Assembly (NCBI RefSeq): GCF_000620065.1
Contig: NZ_JHVI01000016.1
Location: 29,838-93,837, forward strand
Length of the DNA stretch: 64,000 bases
Origin: Meiothermus cerbereus DSM 11376
Lineage (GTDB): Bacteria; Deinococcota; Deinococci; Deinococcales; Thermaceae
Direction: 5' to 3'
Below the pieces are notes generated by a model. It made no database searches. It worked only from the letters and a program-made list of their open reading frames with translations, and was not told where the DNA came from. Of this stretch, positions 9,516 to 17,626 are shown one piece after another. Numbering within the stretch: position 1 is the stretch's first letter; every line of letters begins with the position of its first letter. A program made the translations under genes and the position numbers.

Positions 9516-10665
9516 GTGCACCCCCCGCTGGCGGTACGGACCAGGGCTGCCCCGAAGGCGAGGCCCTCATGGCAGCCACTTCTTCGGTCAGGTCAATCCC
9601 CACCGGACACCAGGTGATGCAGCGGCCACAGCCCACACACCCCAGGCTGCCAAACTGGTCCTGCCAGGTAGCCAGCTTGTGGGTTAGCCACTGGCGGTAG
9701 CGGGCCCTGGTCGAGACCCGCACGCTGCCCCCGTGAAGGTAGGAGAAGTCGGCGGTGAAGCAGGAATCCCAGCGGCGGGTGCGTTCGGCCATCTGGCCCG
9801 CGAGGTCGGTATGGTCTTCCACGCTGGTACAGAAGCAGGTGGGGCAGACCTGTGTACAGTTGCCGCAGCTCAGGCAGCGGGCCGCCACCTCCTCCCAACG
9901 GGGGTGCTCGAGGTTCTGGTAGAGCATCTCCTTGAGCCCTTCGGTATCCAGTTGGCGTCCCATCTGACGGGCCGCCTGGGCCACCAGGGCCTCGGCTTGG
10001 CTCCACTCCGACCCCTCCGCCGGACGATGGGCTACCCGATCCAAAAGCCGGGCTCCGGCCTCGCTGCCCACCTCCCCCACAAAATAGTGCCGGTCGCCCT
10101 CCAGTACCTCGGTCAGGGCCAGGTCAAAGCCGGTCTGGGCTTTGGGGCCGCTGTTCACCGAGGTGCAAAAACAGGTGTTGCCCGCTTGTGTACAGTTGAT
10201 GGCCACAATAAACACTTGCTCGCGCCGGGCTTGGTAATGGGGGTCCTGGTAGGGGCCGCCCAGAAAAACCCGATCCTGTATCTGAATGGCTGCCAGTTCG
10301 CAGGCCCGCACCCCAAAGAAGGCATATTTGGGGATGGGCTCGTCTTCGCTTTCGAACTCGAGCTTCCCGTTTTCCCTATGGGATCGGAACAAACGCAGAA
10401 GGGGCGGGTGCAAAAACCGCTTCCAGCTATGAGGCCCCACGTTGTAGCCAAACAGGGCCTCGTCGCTTCGCCGCCGCAGACGGTAGGTGCCCCCCTCCTG
10501 GTGGTCGGTGTAGCCGATGGGAAGGTCTTCAAGCCGCTGGAGTTCGTCGTAGACGATGGCCCCTTCCCGCATTGTGGGCCCCAGCGTCTGGTAGCCCTCG
10601 GCCTTGAGGGCCTGCAATAGCTGCTCGAGCCCAGAGCGTTCCAGTACAAACTGGCCCTTGCTCAT
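9508..10665 (-). CDS. hydB: hydrogenase iron-sulfur (beta) subunit
   Basis: 385-aa electron-transfer subunit resembling Pyrococcus sulfhydrogenase beta and anaerobic sulfite reductase A. An N-terminal alpha/beta part includes CFCTSVNSG. It is followed by two 4Fe-4S ferredoxin motifs, [16 protein letters not shown] and [16 protein letters not shown]. The frame opens further upstream at 10767, but the ATG at 10665 has GGAGGAAGG at ideal spacing. It is the first gene of the hydrogenase operon, and it overlaps the following cNMP-domain gene. A group 3b enzyme would use these clusters to link the flavin subunit with the catalytic dimer. Confidence 0.9.
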   Translation of the reverse strand: MSKGQFVLERSGLEQLLQALKAEGYQTLGPTMREGAIVYDELQRLEDLPIGYTDHQEGGTYRLRRRSDEALFGYNVGPHSWKRFLHPPLLRLFRSHRENGKLEFESEDEPIPKYAFFGVRACELAAIQIQDRVFLGGPYQDPHYQARREQVFIVAINCTQAGNTCFCTSVNSGPKAQTGFDLALTEVLEGDRHYFVGEVGSEAGARLLDRVAHRPAEGSEWSQAEALVAQAARQMGRQLDTEGLKEMLYQNLEHPRWEEVAARCLSCGNCTQVCPTCFCTSVEDHTDLAGQMAERTRRWDSCFTADFSYLHGGSVRVSTRARYRQWLTHKLATWQDQFGSLGCVGCGRCITWCPVGIDLTEEVAAMRASPSGQPWSVPPAGGAHV

Positions 10666-10720
10666 GCCTTCCTCCGTTGCTTTTAGCTTAACCGATTGCG
10701 CCTGGGCCAAATGACCTCCG

Positions 10721-10746
10721 GCCTCGAGCCTTGCTAAGCTCGAGGC
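10721..10746. promoter_or_regulatory. inverted repeat upstream of the hydrogenase operon
   Basis: GCCTCGAG (10721-10728) and CTCGAGGC (10739-10746) form an 8-bp perfect stem with a 10-nt loop, about 55 nt before the hydB start. It could be an operator, or a weak terminator of the preceding small gene. CTCGAG is very common in this genome, so chance is a real alternative. Confidence 0.3.
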
Positions 10747-10778
10747 TAGGTCAGAGCTAAAGCCCACAAGTTCAGTGG

Positions 10779-11045
10779 CTAAGGGCTTAAACCCTCAAAT
10801 CCGCTTACGCTCATCCCGCCGACCCCCAGCGCAATAATTTCTGCGCGGTTGATCAGCAGGTATTCCAGTTTTTCTTGCATCACCCCTTCGCCCACCACTG
10901 CGTTCCGCAAGATCAACACATTTTCCGGCCCACCCCACTGGGCCGCGCAGCGCCGGAAGGTTTCTGGGTCGTGAAACTCGTCCGGCCCAATCTCGTCGCC
11001 CTGTATGATGCGCTCTCCCAGAAAAACAATGCGAGTGTGCCTCAT
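10779..11045 (-). CDS. small conserved-looking protein of unknown function, downstream of ppsA
   Basis: 88-aa soluble protein with no family I recognise. It starts [20 protein letters not shown], has a central IILRN-like strand region ([10 protein letters not shown]) and a Gly-rich end (GVGGMSVSG), and has no membrane segment or signal peptide. The ATG has GGAGG 8 nt upstream. It starts 11 nt after the ppsA stop codon, so it is almost certainly co-transcribed with PEP synthase. A role linked to that enzyme (regulation or stability) is a guess from position only. Confidence 0.7.
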   Translation of the reverse strand: MRHTRIVFLGERIIQGDEIGPDEFHDPETFRRCAAQWGGPENVLILRNAVVGEGVMQEKLEYLLINRAEIIALGVGGMSVSGFEGLSP

Positions 11046-11056
11046 AAAAGCCTCCC

Positions 11057-13561
11057 TCAAGCCCTGGCTTTGCGTCCTTTACGGTTTTGCTCGGTCTCCA
11101 CGATGCGCCGCTTGGTGCGCACCACCGAGTCGGGGTTAAGGCTGATGGAGTCGATGCCTGCATCCACCAGGAAAGCGGCAAACTCGGGGTAGTCGGAGGG
11201 AGCCTGCCCGCAGATTCCCACCTTGCGCCCGTGCTTGTGGGCTTTTTGAATCAGTTCGGCGCAGGCCCACCTGACCGCCGGGCTGCGCTCGTCGAAGAGG
11301 GCCGCTACCTGGGTGGAGTCGCGGTCTACCCCCAGCACCAACTGGGTCAGGTCGTTGGAGCCAATCGAGAAGCCGTCAAAAACCTGGCTAAATTCTTCGG
11401 CCAGGATCACGTTGGAAGGAATCTCGGCCATCACGTAGACCTCGAGGCCGTTCTTACCACGCTCCAGGCCTCCTTCTTTCATGACATCGAGCACCTTTTT
11501 GCCTTCCTCTACCGTGCGGCAGAAGGGAATCATCACCACCAGGTTGGCGAGGCCCATCTCGTCGCGTACCCGCCGCACCGCCTCGACCTCGAGCAAAAAG
11601 CCCTCTTTGTAGTCGGGGTGGTAGTAGCGGCTGGCCCCACGCCAGCCCAGCATGGGGTTTTCCTCGCTCGGCTCAAAGGCCTCGCCCCCCAGCAGCTTGG
11701 CGTACTCGTTGGTCTTGAAGTCGCTCATGCGCAAGATAACCGGCTTGGGATAGAAGGCCCCGGCCAGCACCGCGATGCTCTGGCTTAGGCGGTCAATGAA
11801 GTATTCGCGCCCGCTCTTGTAGCCATTGGTTTTAACCTCGATTTCGCGCCGCACCTTGGGGCTTAGTTTTTCGGGGTGCAGCAGTGCCAGGGGATGAATG
11901 CCCACCCAGTCGGCAAAGATAAACTCCATCCGGGCCAAGCCCACCCCATCGTTGGGCAGCAGGGCCAGCCGGAAGGCCTGCTCGGGGTTGCCCACGTTCA
12001 TCATGACCTGGGTGCGGGTGGCGCCGATTTGGAAGGGGTCGAATTCCTCCACGCTGAATTTCAAAACCCCCTCATAAACCCGCCCCACCTCGCCCTGGGC
12101 GCACGAGACCGTGACCGGGCCACCCTTAGCCAGGGCTTTGGTCGCCCCAGCAGCCCCCACCACCGCCGGAATGCCCAGCTCGCGGGCCACAATGGCCGCG
12201 TGCGAGGTGCGCCCGCCCCGCTCGGTCACGATGGCGCTGGCAATCTTCATGATGGGTTCCCAGTCGGGGTTGGTGGTGACGGTCACCAAAACATCGCCGG
12301 GCTTGATCTGGTTCATGGCCTTGGGGTCGCGGATGACTTTGGCGGGCCCCGTAGCAATCTTTTCCCCCACCGCCAGCCCTTCCACCAGCACCTTGCCTTC
12401 TTGTAGCAGGGTATAGGTCTTGATGGTGGGGTTTTTACGGCTGTGGACGGTTTCGGGCCGGGCCTGCACAATAAACAGCTCACCGGTAATCCCGTCCTTG
12501 GCCCACTCGATGTCCATAGGGGTGGGTGAGCCCCGTTTTTTGCTGTAGTGCTGCTCGATCGCAACCGCCCACCGGGCCAGGGTCAGCACTTCTTCGTTGG
12601 AGAGCACCCACTGGACTTCTTCGTTGGAGAGCACCCACTGGTTGCGTTCGGCGGGCGCTACCGGGTTGTTGCGTAGCTTGTGATGCTCGGCGTCGTAGAC
12701 CAAACGCAGTTCCTTGGCCCCCAGTTTTTTCCAGAGCAAGGGCTTGTAGCCTTTGGCCAGGGTTTCCTTATGGACATAGAAACGGTCGGGGGTGGACTTG
12801 CCCTGCACGATGTTCTCGCCCAGGCCCCACACCCCTTCCAGCATCACCACCCCGTCAAAGCCGGTCTCGGTATCGAGGGTAAAGATCACGCCCGAGGAAG
12901 CCAGATCCGAGCGCACCAGTTGCTGCACTCCCACCGAGAGCAAGACCTTTTCGTGGGGGAAGCCCATATCTACCCGGTAGCGGGTGGCCCGGGCGGTGTA
13001 GAGGCTGGCAAAGCATTTCTTCACGGCCTCCAGCAACTCGGCCTCGCCCTGGATGCCCAGATAGCTCTCGTGCTGCCCGGCAAAACTGGCAGTGGGCAGG
13101 TCTTCGGCGGTGGCGCTGGAGCGTACCGCCACCATCAGGTCTTCTATGCCGGCCCGGCGCGAGAGTTCGCGGTAGGCCAGCAGAATTTCACCCTCGAGGT
13201 CTTCCGGCAGCGAGGCCCGCAGAATCAGGTTGCGGATGAGCCGGGTGCGCCGGGCCAGGTCGTCGGGGTCGTGGGGGTTCAGCTCGCGCAACTGCTCGCG
13301 GATGGGGGCCCCCAGGCCGTTGGCCTGTAGGAAGTGATGGTAAGCCTCAGCAGTAACAGCAAAGCCATCGGGCACCCGTACCCCCAGCTTGCCCAGTTCG
13401 CGTACCATCTCGCCCAACGAGGCGTTCTTGCCCCCGACCAGTGGTACTTGTTCGATACCCACCTCCTTAAACCACCGCACAAAGCGCAGCGTGGGTTGGA
13501 CGGAACGGCCCTTGGGGCGGCTCGAGCCCGAACGGGGCTTCGCGGATTCAACAGTAGCCAT
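11057..13561 (-). CDS. ppsA: phosphoenolpyruvate synthase
   Basis: 834-aa cytoplasmic enzyme converting pyruvate, ATP and water to PEP, AMP and phosphate, the entry to gluconeogenesis. It has the N-terminal PPDK ATP-grasp domain (VPLVGGKNASLGEM, then SSATAEDLPTASFAGQHES), the swivelling phosphohistidine domain with GGRTSHAAIVAREL, and the C-terminal PEP-binding barrel ending GICGQAPSDYPEFAAFL. GCAGGAGG stands just before the ATG. Near residues 308-325 the nine residues QWVLSNEEV occur twice in tandem because 27 bp are exactly duplicated. This is an insertion relative to the family, and the reading frame stays open. Confidence 0.95.
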   Translation of the reverse strand: MATVESAKPRSGSSRPKGRSVQPTLRFVRWFKEVGIEQVPLVGGKNASLGEMVRELGKLGVRVPDGFAVTAEAYHHFLQANGLGAPIREQLRELNPHDPDDLARRTRLIRNLILRASLPEDLEGEILLAYRELSRRAGIEDLMVAVRSSATAEDLPTASFAGQHESYLGIQGEAELLEAVKKCFASLYTARATRYRVDMGFPHEKVLLSVGVQQLVRSDLASSGVIFTLDTETGFDGVVMLEGVWGLGENIVQGKSTPDRFYVHKETLAKGYKPLLWKKLGAKELRLVYDAEHHKLRNNPVAPAERNQWVLSNEEVQWVLSNEEVLTLARWAVAIEQHYSKKRGSPTPMDIEWAKDGITGELFIVQARPETVHSRKNPTIKTYTLLQEGKVLVEGLAVGEKIATGPAKVIRDPKAMNQIKPGDVLVTVTTNPDWEPIMKIASAIVTERGGRTSHAAIVARELGIPAVVGAAGATKALAKGGPVTVSCAQGEVGRVYEGVLKFSVEEFDPFQIGATRTQVMMNVGNPEQAFRLALLPNDGVGLARMEFIFADWVGIHPLALLHPEKLSPKVRREIEVKTNGYKSGREYFIDRLSQSIAVLAGAFYPKPVILRMSDFKTNEYAKLLGGEAFEPSEENPMLGWRGASRYYHPDYKEGFLLEVEAVRRVRDEMGLANLVVMIPFCRTVEEGKKVLDVMKEGGLERGKNGLEVYVMAEIPSNVILAEEFSQVFDGFSIGSNDLTQLVLGVDRDSTQVAALFDERSPAVRWACAELIQKAHKHGRKVGICGQAPSDYPEFAAFLVDAGIDSISLNPDSVVRTKRRIVETEQNRKGRKARA
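12588..12641. repeat. exact 27-bp tandem duplication inside ppsA
   Basis: Bases 12588-12614 and 12615-12641 are identical (each begins ACTTCTTCGTTGG and ends CACCCACTGG). In ppsA this adds one extra copy of QWVLSNEEV in the ATP-grasp domain while keeping the frame. Confidence 0.95.
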
Positions 13562-13668
13562 AAATGCCTCCTGCCTAAACCCTAAAAAGCCCTTATTACC
13601 AAGCCATTACTTGCATAGAGGGGCCAGACCTGGGAGCGGTTCGGTGCCCCGATGCAAGAGAAGATTTT

Positions 13669-14499
13669 CTACAGGTGCCGATCGAGCCAGTCGGCAATGT
13701 CTTGCAAAACCTGTTCCTTTTGCAGGTCGTTGAGGGGCTCGTGATATCCCCCCGGATAGATGCGCAGCTCTTTGTCGATCGAGGATACCTCTCGGAAAAG
13801 CCAGTGTGCCCCCTCGACGCGGTTGATGGCGTCGGCCTCACCATGCAGGATGAGCAGCGGATCCACAACCCTTTTGACCTGGGTTTTGAGCGAGCCCATG
13901 GCGTTCAGCACTTCGGTGCCCCAGCGGACACTGGCCCTACTGTGCACGAGGGGATCGTTACGATAAGCTTCGATCACGGCTGGGTCGCGGGAGAGGGCTT
14001 TGATATTTAGCCCCAGTTTGAACGACAAAGCGGGCCAGTTTGCAGATAGCAGCCGCGCCGCGGCCACCAGCAGGGGATTAGCGGTGCTACCCGGCTCGAG
14101 CAAGGCCCCACTCACGATGGCTCCCCTTATGTCCAGGGGCTGCATTGTCAGGTAGCTCAGCACCACCAGGCCGCCCATGCTGTGGCCAAACAAGAACGAT
14201 GGCAGCGAGGGTTCGCAGGCTTGTGCAAAGTTGCGAAAAATGGCCAGGGCGTGCCAGTAATCGGTCCAGCTGTCGATGTGCCCGCGCTGCCCACTCGAGC
14301 GACCATGACCCACCAGGTCGTGGGCATACACCGCGTAGCCACGGGAAACCAGGTACTCTGCAAAATGGGCATAGCGCCCGCTGTGCTCGCCAAAACCATG
14401 GGTCACAACCAAAAAGGCTTTGGGCCTGCTGGGGCGCCAGCGCCGGTAGAACTGTCCGTAGCCATTTCCGCTTGGGGCAATACCTTCATGGATATGCAT
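13669..14499 (-). CDS. alpha/beta hydrolase, monoacylglycerol lipase-like
   Basis: 276-aa serine hydrolase of the lysophospholipase/monoglyceride lipase (Hydrolase_4) group. It shows the oxyanion segment VTHGFGEHSGRY, the nucleophile elbow GHSMGG, a family Asp in LILHGEADAINRV, and a His near the end in YPGGYHEPLND. It has no signal peptide, so it is probably cytoplasmic or loosely membrane-bound and cleaves medium- or long-chain acylglycerols or esters. It stands alone between ppsA and wecB on the same strand. The substrate is not determinable from sequence. Confidence 0.88.
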   Translation of the reverse strand: MHIHEGIAPSGNGYGQFYRRWRPSRPKAFLVVTHGFGEHSGRYAHFAEYLVSRGYAVYAHDLVGHGRSSGQRGHIDSWTDYWHALAIFRNFAQACEPSLPSFLFGHSMGGLVVLSYLTMQPLDIRGAIVSGALLEPGSTANPLLVAAARLLSANWPALSFKLGLNIKALSRDPAVIEAYRNDPLVHSRASVRWGTEVLNAMGSLKTQVKRVVDPLLILHGEADAINRVEGAHWLFREVSSIDKELRIYPGGYHEPLNDLQKEQVLQDIADWLDRHL

Positions 14500-14714
14500 A
14501 GTCCTGTCAACCTAATGTGAGCGCATTATAAGCAATCCAACTGGCGGTAGCCACTGGCCCTGTACTATTGGGATACTGCCCCCCAGGCTGGCAGGTGAGT
14601 TTGCCGAACCACCGCAAGGGGTGCATTGTGCGAAAAAGCCCGAAGACAACCTCGTCCATCTGGGCCTGGCCTACCACCTCTGGGTTGCGCGGGTTTATCT
14701 GCGGGGGTGCTCCT

Positions 14715-15848
14715 TTAGCGCAGCACGCTGTAGCCCGCCCAGTCGACGGGACGCTCCGCCAGGCCCAGGCGCCAGGCCACCCCCTGGGCACAGCGCTCAC
14801 CTGCCCGGCCATCGCCATAGGGGTTGGGCCGGAGGCGCATGGCCTGCAGGGCGGCTTCATCCGAGAGCAGGGTGTGGATGGTCGCAAAAACCTGCTCTGG
14901 GTCGGTTCCGGCTAGCTTCAAGGCCCCCACCTCGAGCCCTTCGGGTCGTTCGGTTACGTTGCGCAGCACCACCACCGGTATGCCCAGGGTGGCCCCGCTT
15001 TCCTGAACCCCGCCGGAGTCGGTTACGAGCAGAGTTGAGCGCCTCATCAACCCAGCCATAGCGCCAAACTCCAGCGGCTCGAGCAGCTCGAAGTTGGGCA
15101 CTTTTTCCAGCACTGGATACACGGCCTCCCGCACCGCCGGGTTCAGGTGCACCGGGTATACAAAATGACACTCGGGATGGGCCCGGGCTACTCGAGCCAG
15201 GGCCGCAGCCAGCTCGTGCATAAAGGGCAGGTTTTCACGGCGGTGCATGGTTACGGTCACGATGCGCTTGCCTGCGGGCAGGGGGGGAGGGGTGCCGCGT
15301 TCGCTGGCATACAGCACCGCGTCTACTTCGGTCTGGCCTGTTACGATTATGTTTTGCGCGGCTTTGCCCTCCTGCAAGAGGTTTTTCTTAGAAGTATGGG
15401 TAGGGGCCAGATCCAGGTCGGTGAGCACATCGGTCAGGCGGCGATTGGCTTCCTCGGGGAAGGGCTCGAGCAGATTAAAGCTACGCAGCCCCGCCTCTAC
15501 GTGTGCAACTGGAATATGCTCGAAGAAAGCCGCCAGGGTTACGGCAAAGGTGGTCAGGGTATCGCCGTGCACCATCACATAGTCGGCGCGAAGCTCCTTA
15601 AGTTTTGCTGCCGCAGCTGGCACAATGCGTCCCATCAGGTCTGGGAGGGTCTGGCGCTCGGTCATCACCTGTAAGTCGGCGTCGGGCTCGATGCCAAATA
15701 CCCTTAGAGCGTCCTCGAGCTGTGTGCGGTGTTGCCCGGTTGAAAGCACAATGGTTTCGATACCCGCCAGCTTGCGCATAGCAAAGATAACCGGAGCCAT
15801 CTTGATGGCTTCGGGCCGGGTTCCAAAGGCCAGCACCACCCGCTTCAT
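14715..15848 (-). CDS. wecB: UDP-N-acetylglucosamine 2-epimerase (non-hydrolysing)
   Basis: 377-aa cytoplasmic enzyme interconverting UDP-GlcNAc and UDP-ManNAc for surface polysaccharide or cell-wall glycan synthesis. It has the family N-terminus [14 protein letters not shown], the active-site segment HVEAGLRSF, the TDSGGVQES nucleotide-binding motif and the VTMHRREN loop. Length is standard. GGAGG lies directly before the ATG. The neighbours are not other polysaccharide genes, although the lpx cluster that consumes UDP-GlcNAc lies about 11 kb away. Confidence 0.93.
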   Translation of the reverse strand: MKRVVLAFGTRPEAIKMAPVIFAMRKLAGIETIVLSTGQHRTQLEDALRVFGIEPDADLQVMTERQTLPDLMGRIVPAAAAKLKELRADYVMVHGDTLTTFAVTLAAFFEHIPVAHVEAGLRSFNLLEPFPEEANRRLTDVLTDLDLAPTHTSKKNLLQEGKAAQNIIVTGQTEVDAVLYASERGTPPPLPAGKRIVTVTMHRRENLPFMHELAAALARVARAHPECHFVYPVHLNPAVREAVYPVLEKVPNFELLEPLEFGAMAGLMRRSTLLVTDSGGVQESGATLGIPVVVLRNVTERPEGLEVGALKLAGTDPEQVFATIHTLLSDEAALQAMRLRPNPYGDGRAGERCAQGVAWRLGLAERPVDWAGYSVLR

Positions 15849-16204
15849 GGCGCCTCCTGCCGATTTGCTGGTAAATACAAGGTCTTCATCCTGTCGAACT
15901 ATAGTACAGCTCTTTTGCTGCTGCGTTCAGATAAACATAGGACTTACGCAGTTGAACGTTGACAAAACCATAGGTTGGCTCCTCACTTCAGCCCGTCGGA
16001 ATTGTGTTTTATTGACGTTGTGGGCTTCTTGTTTCTGGAATCGTTATACCTTGTAAACGCAGGTACGTTAGGATTCGGGTAAATACCGTTCTGTACGCGA
16101 TTTTATCGATCTTGTTCCCCCCAAATCCTCACTCAAGTGCGCAACTCCTAAAACAATTAAACAATCATCTCTGGCTGTTCCGGCAGGTGTTGTACGCTGG
16201 GGGG
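15849..16204. other. intergenic region upstream of wecB and the DUF3108 gene
   Basis: About 355 bp between divergent genes, noticeably more AT-rich than its surroundings. A TACTATAG-like -10 candidate for wecB is present near 15898-15905. The stretch TAGGACTTACGCAG at about 15939-15952 resembles the ends of some insertion sequences, but no transposase or second end is visible. No gene is supported here. Confidence 0.4.
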
Positions 16205-16888
16205 GTGGGATCCGCAGGGTGGATAAAGCGCTTTGCTTTGCTTGTAGCAATGGCTGTGGGCATGCTGGCCCTGGCCCAGAGCGTCCCCTGGCCTCCCGGT
16301 GAGCGGCTGACCTATAACCTTACCTGGCAGGGTATAGGGGTGGGCAGGCTTTACCTCAGCGCCGATCCAGTGGAGGGCGGCTGGCGTTTTCGCCTCAAGC
16401 TCGAGCCCACCGGGCTGGCCAAGGCCGCGGGCTATGGCCTGGAGTCTGAAAGCCAGGTAGGCCTCGACTTCTTTACCGACCGCTTCTGGCAAAACCTGAC
16501 CGAGCCGCTCAAGGGCACCACCCGGCTGGTCTATGAACGCCAGGAAAACAGCGGTTCATGGGCGAAGGTGATGCACCCAGACGGTAGACAGACCGGTTGG
16601 AACAGCCCGAGCGACCAGATACTGGATCAGCTTGCGCTCATCTACTACCTGCGTCTGCGCCCCGAGACCCGCCAGATTTACGCGGTGGACTACCCCAAAC
16701 CCGTCCAGGGACGCCTGGAGGTGCTGCCGCCCAACAATGGCCTGGTGGGGTATCGTTTTGCTCGAGAAGACGTTCTGATAGAAGTCTGGTACCGCCAGGA
16801 TGCCCGGCGCACCCCGGTTCGCTTCGTCTTCGGGCGGGATTTTGGCCGACTGGAAGCCAGCCTGGTCGAGAACAGCAATGGGCGCTGA
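16205..16888 (+). CDS. DUF3108-type secreted protein
   Basis: About 227-aa predicted exported protein. A hydrophobic signal (FALLVAMAVGMLALAQS) precedes a DUF3108-like domain beginning VPWPPGERLTYNLTWQGIGVG and rich in beta strands. Proteins of this type are periplasmic or envelope-located and of unknown function. The start is uncertain: GTG at 16205 has a G-run too close to it, an upstream ATG at 16112 would give an unlikely N-terminus, and ATG at 16250 would shorten the signal. It is followed by an R1 repeat and no other gene, and is probably monocistronic. Confidence 0.75.
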   Translation: MGSAGWIKRFALLVAMAVGMLALAQSVPWPPGERLTYNLTWQGIGVGRLYLSADPVEGGWRFRLKLEPTGLAKAAGYGLESESQVGLDFFTDRFWQNLTEPLKGTTRLVYERQENSGSWAKVMHPDGRQTGWNSPSDQILDQLALIYYLRLRPETRQIYAVDYPKPVQGRLEVLPPNNGLVGYRFAREDVLIEVWYRQDARRTPVRFVFGRDFGRLEASLVENSNGR

Positions 16889-16902
16889 TCCACGCGATGG
16901 GG

Positions 16903-17020
16903 CTGAACCCCACCGGCAGCTTTCTGTTTGGCGCAGGTCAACACCGACTGGATGTTAGAGCAGTTCCTGGCCCTGCTTTTGATGGGGGGCAGTAAAAAGA
17001 ACAAATCAAAGGCATTTCTT
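16903..17020 (-). repeat. R1 interspersed repeat, diverged (R1-b)
   Basis: R1 copy in reverse orientation: TGAACCCCACC at the left and the characteristic AAAAAGAACAAATCAAAGGCATTTCTT tail region at the right end (about 16993-17020). It begins 14 nt after the DUF3108 stop codon. Confidence 0.65.
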
Positions 17021-17120
17021 TACCATAAATTGGGGAAGCCCGTCTGATGCACGGTGGTATATACGCCCCACAAAAGGCCAGAGCCGACCCGGCGGCCACT
17101 GGTGCAGGTGCTTTACAAAC

Positions 17121-17149
17121 TTGGAAACTGGGTTTGGGTGAGTTATAGT
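17121..17149 (+). promoter_or_regulatory. sigma-70-type promoter for the Asp23-fakA operon
   Basis: TTGGAA (17121-17126) and TATAGT (17144-17149) are separated by exactly 17 bp, about 95 nt before the Asp23-family start codon. This is among the best promoter matches in the window. Confidence 0.65.
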
Positions 17150-17243
17150 TGCCCCATAGGGAACCTAATCAACCTCAACGGGGCCTTTGTGGCTCTAGAG
17201 AAGGTTGGGGTTGAAAGCAAGAGAGCAGATCTGGAGGCATGGT

Positions 17244-17585
17244 TTGAAAGGAAACATCACCGTAACGGAAGGCGCGCTGGCCGCTATTTTGGGCCTGGCT
17301 GCGCATGAAGTGCCGGGTGTGCTGGGCATGAGCCCTGCAGGCATCCGCGAGTCAATTAGTCGCGTCCTGGGCCGCAGCGAGGCCAGTGAAGGGGTGGTGG
17401 TCAAGCCTGACCCAGCCGCAAGCGGGAAGTATCAGGCCGACCTGTACGTGGTGATCGCCTTTGGGGCCCGCATACCCACAGTGGTGGATAGCATAGGGGA
17501 GCGGGTGCGCTGGGCAGCCAAAAGCCTGGCCGGGGCTGAGCTTTCTAGCGTGCGTGTCCACGTGGTAGGGGTGAGCCGTGGCTAG
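17244..17585 (+). CDS. Asp23/Gls24 family protein (YloU-like)
   Basis: 113-aa protein of the Asp23/DUF322 family, small alpha/beta proteins often linked to envelope stress or lipid metabolism. It begins with the usual strand GNITVTEGALAAILGLAAHEVPGVLGM and ends with a second strand pair (VRVHVVGVSRG). I place the start at TTG 17244 because GGAGG lies 5 nt upstream; the frame extends further but without a site. fakA follows 41 nt later. This Asp23-FakA pair is the yloU-yloV arrangement well known from Firmicutes, and it supports a role near fatty-acid phosphorylation. Confidence 0.85.
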   Translation: MKGNITVTEGALAAILGLAAHEVPGVLGMSPAGIRESISRVLGRSEASEGVVVKPDPAASGKYQADLYVVIAFGARIPTVVDSIGERVRWAAKSLAGAELSSVRVHVVGVSRG

Positions 17586-17626
17586 GCGGGCCAGGGAACA
17601 ACAAGCAGTAGGGCAGGGGGTGCGTC

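Noticed and set aside
14507..14887. Minus-strand frame between the hydrolase and wecB
   Set aside because: Most of it is a shadow of wecB. The non-overlapping part (MDEVVFGLFRTMHPLRWFG...) has no recognised family, start site or neighbours; it could be a gene relic but I cannot support it.
15939..15975. TAGGACTTACGCAGTTG as an insertion-sequence end
   Set aside because: Similar to some IS termini, but there is no partner end, target duplication or transposase.
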